64,000 nucleotides of DNA from Caenorhabditis elegans (GCF_000002985.6 NC_003282.8:2914001-2978000); one strand, 5' to 3'. Positions 32,776-46,101 are shown, counted from the first letter of the stretch. Notes: generated from the sequence alone by a model not told the origin. Numbers and translations: made by a program.

Positions 32776-33141
32776 TAATTTTATCTAAACATTTCCGAGT
32801 GGGTGCCTGCCTCGTGCCTACATAGGCAGGTCCGTAGGCACGCAGACCTTTTTCCCGCCACTGTTTTTTTTGTTAAATTGTTTGGAAATTTAAAATTAAT
32901 TTTTTTTGCAAATTACGCACCATAGAAAATATTTGAATATTTTAAGGGCATTAATTTTTTTTTAAGCTTCTGAAAACATTTTCAGAAGCTTAAAAGGTTT
33001 GGAAATTTTGTGGGCATTTCTAAAAATTTCGGAAAATTTTTAAAAGAAATTTTCTAAGAGATCTAAAATTCTCTAAAATGTTCTACATCTTTTTGGAAAG
33101 GTTTAGAAATTTTTTGGAAGTTTTGGAAATTCCTAGATTGC

Positions 33142-34260
33142 TCTGAGTATTCCTGGCAAGTTTAGAACATTTTTTAAATAATATTCTGAAATGTTGTGGT
33201 AATTTTTTGGCAATTTAAAAAAGTTCTGGAATGCTCTGAAATCTTTTTTTTTTTGAAATATTAGAAATTTCTCGAATTTTCTGGAAAACTCTGGAGATTC
33301 CTGAAAAAATCGGATTTTTTCTGAAATTTTTTAAATGTTCAGAGTTGTTTTGGAAAGTTTTGGAAAGTCCTAGAAATGTTTGGATAGTTCTAGAATTTTT
33401 CTGTAAGTTCTAAAATTCCTTAATTAATCTTAAGATGTACTGAATATTTTTGGAATCTTCTGGAAAGTTATGAAAAATTCTAGAAAAGTTTTTGAAAGTT
33501 TTGGAAATTTCTAGAATGCTCTGGACTTTTCTGGCAAGTTCAAGAATTATTTCGGAATATTCTGAAATGTTCTGGAAAATTTTGAAAATGTTTGAAAGTT
33601 TCTGGAAAGCTCTGGACATTTCTGAAATTTTCTTAATGCTCGGAACTTTTTTGGAAAGTTTTGGAAAGCTCTGGAAATGTTTGGACAGTTGTAGAAATTT
33701 TCTGAAAGTTCTATAATTCTCAAAGATGTACTGGATGCTTTTGGAATCTTCTGGAAAGTTATGAAAAATTCTAGAAACGTTTTTGGAAGTTTTGGAAATT
33801 TCTAGAATGCTCTGGACTTTTCTGGCAAGTTCAAGAATTATTTTGGAATATGCTGAAATGTTCTGGAAACTTTAAAAAATGTTTGAGAGTTTCTGGAAAG
33901 CTCTGGACATTTCTGAAATTTTTTTAATGCTCGGAACTTTTTTGAAAAGTTTTGGAAAGCTCTGGAAATGTTTGGACAGTTGTAGAAATTTTCTGAAAGT
34001 TCTATAATTCTCAAAGATGTACTGGATGCTTTTGGAATCTTCTGGAAATTTATTAAAAATTTTCGAAAGTTTTGGAAATTCCTGGAATGCTCTGGAGTTT
34101 TCTGAAAACTATTTTCTGAAAAAATCGAAATTTTCTGAATTTTTTTTTGGAGTGTTTTAAAAGTCCTAGAAATTTTTGGCCAGCTCTAGAGTTTTTGAAA
34201 AATTTTTGGAAATTTTAGAAGTTTTCCAGACCTTCCACCTTCCTTTTTTTCTGGAGCAAT
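33142..34260. repeat. 291-bp tandem repeat built of TTCTGGAAA words
   Basis: AGATGTACTG at 33433, 33724 and 34015 marks a 291-base period, with long matching stretches such as TTTTGGAATCTTCTGGAAA after each. Within each unit a shorter 'TTTGGAAATT...TCTGGAA' word of 10-20 bases recurs, so it is a higher-order repeat. 291 is a multiple of three, which explains the long open frames on both strands. Confidence 0.85.
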
Positions 34261-34299
34261 TCCAACTTTAAAAATCAAACTTCACAAGAGACTTGCACA

Positions 34300-34920
34300 A
34301 TTTATTTAGCTTTTTCATTTTTCTCACGCTGCACAGTAATTCCCCTAATGTTGTTCCATTCATTTGGTTCCTCATCTTTCTCCCTCTCCCAAAAATAATC
34401 TTCTTTTTCCAACAAACACCCATCCTTTTTCCGCCTTATTCCCTCCCTGTCCCTCTCATCATTTTTGTTCCAGTTCTTCTCATTTTCCCGATCCCAAGAG
34501 TCTTTCTCCCAATTGTTTATTGTTCTTCAATGCTGAAAGTCACAATTGATGAGAAAAAAAGGAGAAGAAGAAGAATGTCTGGAACACGCCTTAAAATTAA
34601 TTTCCACCCCAATTTCCATTCATGTAAATTTTTTGGCCGCCTTTTTCGGGGCTCTAACAAATTGGTTACACAACTTTTTGTGCATATTTTGTCTCAAAAA
34701 GTGGACATTTGAGTTTTTTCGAAATAGTTGTAGTGCTTTTCTAGCTGAGAATTTTCAAAATTTTTTTGAAAATTCGGAAAAATTGGAGCCTAACCTCATG
34801 AATCCTATACCATTCAGAAAAAATTATCTGAAGTGTTTAAATTTTTTTCAATTTTGCAAAAATGTCAAATGACTATGCAAAATTTTTTGCAAAATGGAAA
34901 ACAAAATTATTAAAAAATTG
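34300..34920. other. Less repetitive island, no gene recognised
   Basis: 34320-34560 is pyrimidine-rich and unlike its flanks; frames of up to 139 codons are open across it but give a low-complexity F/P/S-rich product with no family resemblance. It could be regulatory sequence. Confidence 0.35.
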
Positions 34921-34934
34921 AAGGGGTGGGCGGG

Positions 34935-35260
34935 GTAATTGCCGTTCGGCAATTTGCCGGTTTGCCGGCTTGCCGGAAATTTTCAATTCCGGCAATTTGT
35001 CGGTTTGCCGTTTGTCTTTAGATATTTTCATAAAATTTGCTAACTTTTAAAAATAGATGTACGAACATTCATAGGATGCGTACAATTTTGCCGATGAAAT
35101 TGAAATTCTGAAACTTCCAACAAAAAAAGTTCAAAACTACAAAATTTTCGACAATTGCCGGTTTTCAGGCAAATTCGGCAAATTGACAATTTGCCGGTTT
35201 GCCGACTTGCCGCAAATTTCAATTCCGGCAATTTGCCGGTTTGCCGATTTGCCGGAAATT
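34935..35260. repeat. TTTGCCG-rich degenerate repeat
   Basis: Several GGCAATTTGCCGGTTTGCCG-like words in one orientation, interrupted by AT-rich sequence at 35010-35150. Confidence 0.7.
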
Positions 35261-35526
35261 AAAAAAAAACAAATTTAAAACTGCATTTTTCCAATTTTGT
35301 GTCAGTGGTAGATCTTGAGAATTTTTGGGAAAAATCAAAAAAATGGGTCGCTTTTGTGTATTTAACAAAATTTAAAAATAAAAATTAATTTTTCCAAAAG
35401 AAAAAATTTATAAAATTTTATGAAAACCAAAGAATTTGGGGGGGACTCTTTGAAAAAAGAGTTCAATTCTTCCAAAAATTCCAAATTTTTATTTTTGTTT
35501 GTTTGCCAAGACTAGTATCTGTAGAA

Positions 35527-35946
35527 CAGGGGTGTGCGGCAAATCTCAAAATTTGCCGAGCTCGGCAAATTCGGCAAATCTCTTTGTTCAATATTTGCCG
35601 AGCACGGCAAATTCGGCACATTTGCCGAGCTCGGCATAATCCGGCAAATTCGGCAAATGTGCCGTTCTTAACAAACTCGGAAAATTTTGATATTTTTTTA
35701 TGTTTTTTGGAGCACCAAAACTACTGAATTCTTAACACACCTCTGACTTCGGAATAAGTTCCGTGTAGTATGTCTGCTTAAGCATCAAAATAACTCAATT
35801 TTGTGTCATTTTACTGAATTTTTGGCGAAAAAATCAGTAGTTTTAGTCGAAATTGTACTGTCAAATTTTTGACGTGTGCGGCAAATTTCGAAATTTGCCG
35901 AGCTCGGCAAATTCGGCAAATTCGGAAAATTTGCCGCACACCCCTG
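35527..35946. mobile_element. MITE with TTTGCCG ends (family F, copy 2)
   Basis: Begins CAGGGGTGTGCGGCAAAT and ends with GCCGCACACCCCTG. The interior is the reverse complement of the copy at 23291-23657, so the two lie in opposite orientation. Confidence 0.85.
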
Positions 35947-36448
35947 CTGTAGAAGTTGAATTCGTCACAAAAGCCCCTCTAGAGCGGTCTAAATTGAATT
36001 TCTACGTTCAAAAATTTTTGAAAAAAACTTTAAAAAAAATTAAAAACATTTAAAAACATTGAAAAAATCCAGTACCTGTGTCGATTGACGCTGCAGAAAA
36101 ATTCGAAATAAATAAACAGAAAAAACTGATTTTTTTTCCGAAAACCCAATTTAAGACAGTTATAGAGTACGATTTTTGGCAAATTTAAAACGTTTCAGAA
36201 ATTATCAAAAAATCAAAAGCCCTTTGAAATTGTTACTTTCAAAGATTCCAAAACACAAAACTCTTTGCAATCACTCTTACGTCATAAAAGTTGACAAGAA
36301 TCTTCAAACTTTAGACTTTCGGATCAACTTTTTTCTTCTTTTTTCTTTTTTTCTAAACTTTTCCCAGTTGGTTCGTCTCAATCATAATGTCACTCTCATT
36401 GGACTTACCAATCATTCATACAACTCTGCAACGTTCTGACAAGAGATA

Positions 36449-36478
36449 TGCGTGTGTGTGTGTGTGTGTGTGTGTGTA
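36449..36478. repeat. (GT)n dinucleotide microsatellite
   Basis: About fourteen GT units in a row. Confidence 0.9.
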
Positions 36479-37144
36479 ACACTTTTCTTCTCAAAACTTT
36501 TTTTGACACATTTTGACACCCCACGAGTTTCGACGAATGATACCAGTGGTTTCAGGAGTAGTTACAATTTCAATTGCTTTCAAAAAAAGCAAAAATTTCT
36601 GATATACCAAAATTATATTTATTTGAAAAAAAATAGAAAAGTTGTTTAAAAAACTTTGCAAAACTATTTTTAAGCAGAAAATTTTGGTCCAAATTGAAAA
36701 AAATTCAAAATTCTCCGGTAGAATTCTAAATTTATAAAATTTTAAATATCGAAAGAAAAATTCAATTTTTGACAAAAAAAATATCGAAATTTTCAAATTG
36801 ACCTAAAAATATGAAAGTTTTCCTTTCAATTTTTTGAATAATTTTTTTTCCAATTTTACTAAAAAAAAATAAAAAGTAAATGATGCTTACAAAAATTGAA
36901 AAAAAAAATCATAAGAATTTTATAATTTTTAAATAAATTTCTTAGCAGTTTTACATGCCCGAAACCGTTTAAATTAATGAAAAATATTCAAATTTTTCAA
37001 GTTTTCTGAACATTCGAAATCCCGCAAAATTTGGAAACTTTAAAAACTTCAAATTATTCTTACAAAAATTCCAATGTTCAAGAAATTAGAAGATTTGCAA
37101 ATTTTAATAGTTTTCTGAACATTCAAAAAACCGAAAAAAATTAT

Positions 37145-37292
37145 TTTTAATCTACACAGATCTACAAAAAAATGCGGGAGTTGAACTGATTTCGCATGGT
37201 TAAGAACGTGCTGCCGTCACATTTTTCGGGCAAAAAATTCCCGCATTTTTTGTAGATCAAACCGTGATGGGAGAGCCTGACACTACGTGATT
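37145..37292. mobile_element. MITE family B (copy 2, left end truncated)
   Basis: Contains GATCTACAAAAAAATGCGGG, the central AAGAACGTGCTGCCGTCA, the inverted TTTTTTGTAGATCAAACCG and the right end CCTGACACTACGTGA. The left terminus is replaced by AT-rich sequence. Confidence 0.85.
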
Positions 37293-37299
37293 TTTCGAA

Positions 37300-39050
37300 A
37301 ATTCTAAAATTCAAATTTTCTAAAAATTCTAAAAATGTTTTAACAATATTTGAAAAATTTTAATTTTCTGGAAATCCAAAAACCAAACCAGAACTCAAAA
37401 AAAATTTCAAAAAATCTAAAAAACCGCTTGGTAAATCGACACATACCCATCCCATTTTGACAGCTTACATGGCCGAGTTTTTACATTTTCTAGGCCACCT
37501 TTCTAGATAGGCCACATTCTCAAAAATTTAGTTTTGAAGGTTATTCAAACCCTAAAATAAAACTCTCTAATTCGTACCGGTTTTCTAAGAAAACATGTGA
37601 AAACGCTCTCGGTTGGCTGATTTCTAAGTTGTTTTGGTTTTCTTTGCCAATTTTTTTCTGTTATTTTCAGTTTAAACGCTTTATCCTTGAAAAAAAAACT
37701 ATTCCCCTCTCAAAACACAACCCCAGCCATAAAATTATGTTACGTCTGAAAATTTTCAGCCACCCCCCGCTTTTACCACGTGGCATATGACGAGTCACTC
37801 TTAATTCACATACTCATCCTTGTTTTCGTAATTTTTTCCGCTCTGTCGTGATCCTGAACTCCTAAAGTTCATCGTTTCGTCATTGTAACTCATCAAATAA
37901 GTCCCCGTCTTAAGTGATGAGTACTTTTTTTGGCGGAGGACTCATTTTTCTCAGTATGAGTATTTGTCGTATAAATTATCAGTTTTTATGAAAAATTATT
38001 TTTTAGAAAATTATTTTTGGTATTTAAAATTCTAAAAATTCATTTTGTTCCTAAAAATAAACAAAATGCTAAATTTTCTGGAAAGTTTTTAAAAGGATAA
38101 AAAAAAAGGTTTTTTTACATGCTTTTTCCGTTTAAAATTGTTAACTAGGTAGGGGTAGGCAGGCAACAAAATGCCTGCCGAAATATATTTTTAATCGAAT
38201 TTTTGAATTGTCTCTTTTGTCTCTATAAAAATTATCGAAATTTCTCCAAAATTTTCAATAATGTTTTTCGATATTTTTTGAGAACTGTAGTATTTTGGAA
38301 AAAAAGTATATTGCTTCAACATTCTTGAATATTCATTTTTTTAATACTACAGCTCTCAAAAAAAAATTTAAAAAATTAGAAAATGTTTTCTTTCAATTTT
38401 AAAAATTAACGAACTTTTCATTCGAAAAAATGTTTCAATGATTTTTTTTTTAATTTTGCTGATTTTTTTGAATGTCAGAAACGCTCAAAAACAATTTTTA
38501 CAACTACAAATTCTAAAAAATATTTCCTGAACTTCGTGGGTATTTTAAGTAAAATTTTTCTCTCAAGCCGAGCCCAAAAATCTGAAATTTTTTTCTGAAA
38601 AACTCCATCACCCCCTCAAAATTGCATGTTATGATTTGATTTGAAAATACAAATAATTTAATCTCGCACTTTTTTTCTGAGTACTCTACCACATCAAAAA
38701 TCTTTAAAGACAGACAGTCTACGACATGCAATGTTCCGTTTTTTTTTTCATTTTATGAAAAAAAAAACCTTAAAAAATATAAAAAGTTTCTTCTTATTCC
38801 CTTTTTCAAATATTTTCCTCTTTCTCTTTTACTCTTCAAAAACTAATTTCAAATTTTTCGCCAATTGTTCTCGCCTCATCTTGATCATTGTCCTCGTCTA
38901 GCGGGTCATTGTTCATAAAATTGAAAAAATGTTCTGAAAATTCTCATTTTTACCGATTTTTGAGACGTTTGACTACAAAATTCGAATTCAACGTGTTCGA
39001 ATTACTCGGAAAAGTTTTCAATAAAACAAAAAAGGAGAATATATAAAAAT
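37300..39050. other. Gene-poor stretch with a less repetitive island
   Basis: No exon recognised. 37720-37960 is conspicuously less repetitive and contains ACCACGTGGCATATGACGAG and a 'CATCGTTTCGTCATTG' segment, a plausible regulatory island. The rest is AT-rich. Confidence 0.4.
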
Positions 39051-39058
39051 ATTTTCCA

Positions 39059-39431
39059 GGCTTGTAGGCATCTAGGCATGTAGACATGTAGGTTTGTAGG
39101 CATGTAGGAATGTAGGCATATAGGTGTGTAGGCATGTAGGCATGTAGGTATGTAGGCATATAGGCATGTAGGCATGTAGGCATTCGGCTTGTAGGCATTT
39201 AGGCATGTAGGCATGTAGGCATGTAGGAATGTAGGCATGTAGCCATGTAGCCATGTAGGCATGTAAGCATGTAGGCATGCAGGCATGTAGGCATGTAGGC
39301 ATGTAGGCATGTAGGCATGTAGGCATGTAGGCATGTAGGCATGTAGGCATGTAGCCATGTAGGCATGTAGGCATGTAGCCATGTAGGCATGTAGGCATGT
39401 AGGCATTCGGCTTGTAGGCATGTAGGCATGC
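39059..39431. repeat. 8-bp GTAGGCAT minisatellite, about 46 copies
   Basis: Almost pure tandem GTAGGCAT with scattered substitutions. As 8 is not a multiple of three and the unit has no stop on the minus strand, all three minus frames are open and encode the same eight-residue MPTCLHAY repeat; these are not genes. Confidence 0.95.
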
Positions 39432-39757
39432 TGTTGAGCTTGACATTTCATTTCTCCAAAAACAAAAATTGCATTTCCGGGATTCTCGTAAATAGTAAAC
39501 ATATCCAAAAAAGACTCTATTTATGATTCTAGACCTTTTCCCTATTTTCCGTTAATTGACAACTTCCACTCTTTGACCTACACAAATACACAAGCTTTCA
39601 TCATTTATTAGCCTCATATGTCTACACTTTTTTCTGCCTCCGTTTCCTAGAATATACTTGCCCCTTTTTTAAACTTTTCTATTATTTTCTGATCAACTTT
39701 GTCCCCAAGTGGGGGAATTAAAGTGACGACACCGTATAGACAGAGCGGGTGGATTCT

Positions 39758-40668
39758 ATTAGGTCTCCAAATAAGTTCCGGATCAAAAATCATAACTTTG
39801 TTCGCTGTGTATCGATTTTTATGAAACTTTGGGAATTTATGTTATCAACTATGATCTTTCATTTGACAATAGTCACAAAATTTTTTGACCACCCCAAGTG
39901 TCCTAACTCGGAGCCAATTTTTTCAGGCATTTTTCAGATCTCGCTTCTTTTTAGCTTTGAATTGAGGTTTGTGTGCGGATTTTGCTTAGTTTAGTACACA
40001 ATGTAAGAAAACAAAAAAAGTTTGGAAAAAAATCCGTCCAAAAATTTTTTTTTTGTCGGTCGTCAAAAAATCTTCAAAAAAATTTTTGTCAAAAATTCTT
40101 GATTTTTCATACAAAAATGACGTTACCAAGTGTAAACTATTTTTAAACATAAAAATCATTTGAGTTTGAAATTTGAATATCAAGAAATATTCAAAAAAAA
40201 ACTCAAAAATTATCCGAAAAAATTATAATTTCTATTATCATTTTAGTGTATCGAACTAAACTTATATGTTTTATATGTGTAAAAATAGTTTACACTTGGT
40301 TACATCATTTTTGTATGAAAAATCAAGAATTTTCGACAGAATTTTTTTTGAAGATTTTTTGACGACCAACCAAAAAAAATTTTTTTGGACGGATTTTTTT
40401 CCAAACTTTTGTTGTTTTCTAATAATGTATCCTAAACAAAGGAAAATCCGCACACAAACCTCAATTCAAAGCTAAAAAGAAGCAAGATCAGAAAAATAAC
40501 TGAAAAAATTGGCTCCGAGTTAGGACACTTGGGGTGGTCAAAAAATTTTGTGACTATTGTCAAATGAAAGATCATAGTTGATAACATAAATTCCCACAGT
40601 TTCAAAAAAATCGATAAAAGGCGAAGAAAATTACGATTTTTGACCCGGAACTTATTTGGAGACCTAAT
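39758..40668. mobile_element. 0.9-kb hairpin element (family D)
   Basis: The ends ATTAGGTCTCCAAATAAGTT and its reverse complement flank arms of about 400 bases (39758-40160 and about 40265-40668), high in identity, with a 100-base AT-rich loop. No transposase inside; frames of up to 81 codons are mirrored between the arms. Confidence 0.9.
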
Positions 40669-40699
40669 AATTTTAATTATTTTCTTTCAAATGACAACT

Positions 40700-43600
40700 T
40701 CCAATTTCAAATCCAATTTGATATTCAATTTTCATCAGGCATTTGTGATTTTCAATTAAAAATTATAATTGAAAAATTATCGGCTACTACCGAGAACCTG
40801 TGATATAATATTTTATTTGAATTCTAGCCTCCCTACTGTAAAACTTCTTTCAACTTTCTGTAGCATTTTTCCAATTTTCATGTCATTTTTCAATTTTCCG
40901 TCACACTTTGGAAACTTTCTCGCGCCAACTTTAAACCTTTTGTCGCACTCTGTTAGTTTTTGGGTTAAGCTCCTCGAACTTTCGGCGCACTCTGTAAACT
41001 TTCTGTAGCAAACCTCTTTCGATTTTATGCCGAATTCTGTAAATTTTCTGAAGCATTTTGCAGAGTTTTTTCAGCAAAATGTAAATATTCTGTTGTACTC
41101 TCAAACTTTCCGGCGCATTTTGTCAAATTTCTGGCGCGTTTTCTATGAGCCCCTTTCCGTTTTTCGCCGTTTTTTTTTATTTTCTAAAAAGCCATTTTTC
41201 ACATAGTACATTATCTCCCGGAACTTTCCAAACTTGACTTTCACCCGAAACATATCAAAAAGTTGCAATTTCTAGTAAAACCCACTATTTTTTATTGTTA
41301 TAGCTCTCTAGGGTTCCCCAAAAATGTGTTCACTGAAAATTTATGTTTCAAATTTTTTGTGCTCCAAAATTTTTTGTCTGTCCTTTGTGTGCTTAGATGC
41401 TAAGAACACGAATCGAACAATGAATATTTAGAGAGTAGAACAGCTGGATTCTTGATTTTTGAGCACTTATGTATGTACCTCCTCTTTTCTTTGAAGAAAC
41501 TCTGTAATTATTTTTATAATTTTTTTAAGAAAATTTAAGTTTGTAGCCTACATTTTCTACATTTTTTGAAACTTGGAAAAATAATTTCAAAAAAAATCTG
41601 GGTGCTCACATATATTAAAGTCTACATCGTATCAAAGGATGAAGGGCGTGGGGGAGTTTGAATTTTTAAATCGACAAAAAAATCCCTATTTTTCAAGCAG
41701 ATTTTCAGATTGTAATACAAAAAATTATGACATTAAGAACTTTGGTGCTAGTTTTCTGTTCTTTGAGAAATGAAAAAATTTCTTCAAAAAAATTTTATTA
41801 TCGTCATTTAGATCAATTTTGGGAAGCCTTATTTTTCAAGTTTAAAAATTTTTTAATTTTTTATATTGTTTCAAAATTTTCAGTGAAGTTTTAAAAGTTT
41901 ATAAAGCTAATTTTTTAGAAATTTTCGCTGAAATTCAGACACAACGGGAAATTCGAAATTCTATTTTTTTTTAATTCCCGATTTTCGAAATTTCAGTTCA
42001 CAAAAAAAAATGGCGGGAACTCGATTTTTAAATTAAAATTGATTTCTCGAAATTTCTGGCGGGAAATTCAAATTTTAAATTTCCTACCTACCTACCAGCC
42101 TACCTACCTACCTACTTACCTACCTACGTACGTGCCTACCTACCTCTTTTGGCGGGTTATTTAAAAATCCGATCAAAATCCCATCATTTCCAAACTTTTA
42201 TTTTTTGAAAATTTTAATTTTCAAAACTTAAAATCTAATTTTTTAAATTTTCAAAGTTTTTATTCTTCAAACAAATTTTAGGGGGAGTTCAAAATTTATT
42301 TTATTATTTAACTTTGTATGCTCAAGTATTTTTGGCGCGAAATTCAAAATTTCCATAAGATTGGCAAAAATATATACTCAAAATTTATACTTTTGAATAA
42401 TTTTGGCTCGAGATTGAAATTTTAAATTAAAAAAATTGGGGTGAAATAAAATTTGAAAATTTCAAGAAATATCAGATGGAATTTAAAAATTAAATTTTTC
42501 ACCGGTGGGTAGGTAGGTAGGTAGGTAGGTAGTTAAAAAAATTAAAAAAAAATTTTTTTTCACGAATTTTCTGAAATTGAAAAACGAACTAAAAACTGAA
42601 TCTTTTAGATTTCCGATCATCTTCAAAAATTTGGCTACTTTTGCCACGTCACATTGTCCCATGTAGTTCTTTACCTCTGCTCTGTCCGCCGCTTCGCTCA
42701 TCTAATTTCCACGTAATTGGCGCAATTTGCACACTTCATCCCGCCCATCTTCTTTTTTTCTCTATTGTTTACACAAAATGCTCAGCTTCTATTTAGTCCA
42801 ATGTCCGAAACATGTTTTTTGATTTGTGCAGCATTTAATGTTATTCATATCGTTCCGGTAGACAGAAAAAAAATTTGTTTTCCCAATTTTATTTTCAACC
42901 AAAAGTTCCTGTTTCCTATAGAAGGCTTATCCTATCAAAAAAGCCGATTATAGATTTTTGTTGAATGTTTTTCTTATATTCTGAGATCTTTGCAGTTTTG
43001 ATTTTTTGAATCATTTATCGGAACACTTTTTATTCATTTTGTATAAGAACTTTGATTAGTTTTTTTCAGGGGATTTCGTGGGGCTTCTTTCTGATTATTA
43101 TGAAGTTTTTTTTCTCATTTTAGCAAATAAAATTTTTAGTTGCTTTAATAGAATTAGAATTTTGGGATTTTATATTTAAAAAAAATTATATTTTTTTTTT
43201 ATTTTTGGCAAAAAAATTTGGTTTTAAGTCGTTTGGAAAAAAACATTTTGAATTTTCTCTTCGCCGACCAATAAGTGATGCCGGGGGCGTGGCCAACGTC
43301 GCTGATTGGTCGGAACTGTTTTGTCTACTTTTTGAAGCAGGAAGTAAAATTTTTCTGTGTAGTTTTTGAGGAAAATATTTATCTTAAAGATACGAAAAAC
43401 TTAAATTTTTTCAGCAGGTTAGTAGTAAATTTCCAGACAATTGGATTACAGGTGCTATTCCGGAAATACGTTTTTAGGGTTTTTTGAGTTTTTTAACCAC
43501 AGAGTTAACTATAATTTTTAACATTGGGAGCTTTTTAGAATTTTTGAATTTTTGAAAAATCTTTAAAAATATTGTTTGAGCAAAAAAAGCTCAATAAAAG

Positions 43601-46080
43601 GTTTCAAAATGTTTTTGTATGCTGATCCATAGTGAAAAATTTTAGATCAAAAAAAAAATTCCTCTAAAAATTTTTTTTCCATCATTTTGCAAATATTTTT
43701 AAACATTATCAAAAAACTGAAAATCATTGAAAAAATTGGAGTTAAAAATTTGGGAATGAATCTGAAAAAAAAATCTCAAAAAAAAGAAGTTTTTTGTGAT
43801 CCTTAGACACCTGTGGTGAACTCACTATCAGAAGTCACAATACTAAATACAAATTTATTAACAATTCCAAAAATAAACTTCCTAATTCTCACGCTCTCTT
43901 TCCCATGCATCATCACCTCTTTATCTTCTCAGAAGCCGTGACTTTTTCACTTTTGAATAGGTGCGAGCTCCGATCAAATTTTCCGTGCATCTTGTGACTT
44001 CACGTTGACCTCGAGGTTTCCGAAAAAATGTACTATTTCAAAAAAAAAAAGTTTTGCAGGCATTTTTTGTCTGGCATTCCACAGAAAAGCTTTCTGAAAA
44101 GGTAAACTCCAACTTCCCAGAAAATAGTTTTTTTTGAAATAATCCTTTAAAAAATTTCAAATATAATATTTTTCTGAAAATTTTTGAAACTTTTTTTAAG
44201 ATGACAAGACTTTAGAATTGCTGAATTTCCGCCCGTTCGGCTTCTCCTCACAACTTCCAATTCTCAATTTCAATTCGTCACACTTTTTAATTTCGTATAA
44301 ACATTTCAATTTTGGCGTTCGTTTATTCTCGGGGATTTATTTGACAAAAAATACTTGCTTTTTGTTATTTCGTCTTCTTATTGAACACTTAACATTTTAG
44401 GGATTCTCATTTTGCATTTAAAAAGTGATCCTTGAATATCAAATTTCTAGAAAATTTTTAAAATTCTCACTATCAGTTGCACGTTTTTCACATTTTTTGT
44501 AATTTGAATTTTTAAAGTTTTGAAAGTAAAAATTTTGCTAGTCCCTACCTACCTACCTACCTACCTACCTACCAATTTGATCCTGTCCCCACTTCTCCTG
44601 CCTAGTTATAATCCCTGGAACACTACTATATTTTTATTATTTCCAAAAAGATTTATAAGAACACATACTAGTTTATTTTCTCTTCTACTCCAATGATCAC
44701 TAGCACACAAAAAATGAGTATATAAAAATAACAAAGTGTTTATATTGTCAATTTGACATATTAAACGGAGAATGTCTTGAGTTCCATGTTCCGGTGTAGG
44801 GGAACAACTCACTGATTATTGGCTCACTATTATTTGGGAGTTCACCTTAAAAATATAGGCGTTATCGATTGCATGAAATTACCTACCTACCTACCTACCT
44901 ACTTTCTTTCCCCAAAACATTTAAAAATATCTTTTTGAAGCAACTTTACGGGCCCCCAACTAGTTTAAAAAATTCCTGAAATCATTCTTTCTGACGTTTC
45001 CTAAAATTCCAAGATAAGTCATCAAAATAAAATTCACTACTACATGTTATCAATAGAAAAATGATTCAAATAATGGCTAAAAATTGGAATACGTAGTAAC
45101 ATGAGTAACAGAAGACGCAGACACAAGGCAGTCTACCGGGTGTCACCGGAACTTTTTAGGGCATTTTGAGTCAGATGCTAATGGTCAAAGTTTAGACTTT
45201 TTCTATGTCCTCATTTGTTATATATATAAGCAACTATTTTAGAAGGTTTGGTGCCTTTTTGTGATCTCTGAAAAAACTGAAATTTATAAGTTTTTATGAA
45301 ATTCAAAAAAAAAAAGTATTCAAAAAAAAAATTCCTAAATTTCTCTTAACTTCTTTAAAACTGATTAAAAAATAGAAAAAAAATGTCTCTATTTTGGCGC
45401 AATTTCGTTCAATTTTTATTTGAAAAATTAAAAAAAAAGAGAGTAGATTTTCAACACAAATTGTAATTTTTGAAAAATTCCGATTGTGTGAATTTGTGGG
45501 TATTTCATGTATGCACAATGTAAACAGGTAGGTAGGTAGGCAGGTAGGTAGGTAGGTAGGTAGGTAGGTAGTGTAGGATCAAAGTTGAGACAGAAACGGT
45601 GCAGTTACATAGTAGATGTAGGTCCTTTACTTGTAGGTGGAAGGTACGCGTAGGCCCGCAGGTAGGCGCCCTAAAGATTCTTGAGGCACACGTGCAGGCA
45701 TGTAGGTATCTAGGTAGGCATAAGACCTAGGCAATGAACCTTTTGAACTTTTTATCCAATTTACATGCAATTACTTTGCAACAGCAAGAAAAAACCAAAA
45801 CAAAATTGTAAAACAATTCAATCACTCCCTATCTCTCTTCCTTCTCCAAGTGATGCACACAAGACCAAAAGTCCTTCTCGTTTTCTACTTCATTTTCTTT
45901 TTTTTCTTTTTTTTTCTCCCTTTATTTTCCTCCGCCCATGCATACTTTAATGTTGACTGAGCCTCCCTTTACTCCGCCCCATATCTTGGGTCTCGCCTGA
46001 TTTTTTATTCCATATTTGTCATAGTAACTATTTACTTGTCTTATATACTTTGCACTTTTAATTGATTTTTTTTAAATTTT
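40700..46080. other. Gene-poor stretch upstream of ser-6
   Basis: No convincing exon. 40830-41160 carries a decayed 'CTGTAAACTTTCTG' word repeat. 43264-43312 has CCGACCAAT as a small terminal inverted repeat around a GC-rich core. 43850-44000 and 45770-46020 are unique, pyrimidine-rich and promoter-like. Tracts of CCTA or TAGG occur at 42083, 42503, 44545, 44880 and 45527. The missing first exon of ser-6 probably lies somewhere here but I could not place it. Confidence 0.4.
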
Positions 46081-46101
46081 TGGCAAAAAATTTTTTTTCA
46101 G

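Noticed and set aside
39059..39431. Possible CRISPR array
   Set aside because: There are no spacers; the repeats are contiguous, and the genome is eukaryotic.
39002..39508. 168-, 124- and 76-codon minus-strand frames with MPTCLHAY repeats
   Set aside because: By-product of the 8-bp GTAGGCAT satellite, open in every minus frame.
42483..42701. Minus frame starting MSEAADRAEVKNYMGQCD
   Set aside because: The first 35 codons look coding, but no donor or downstream exon could be found and the frame runs into a TAGG microsatellite. Kept only as a weak possibility.
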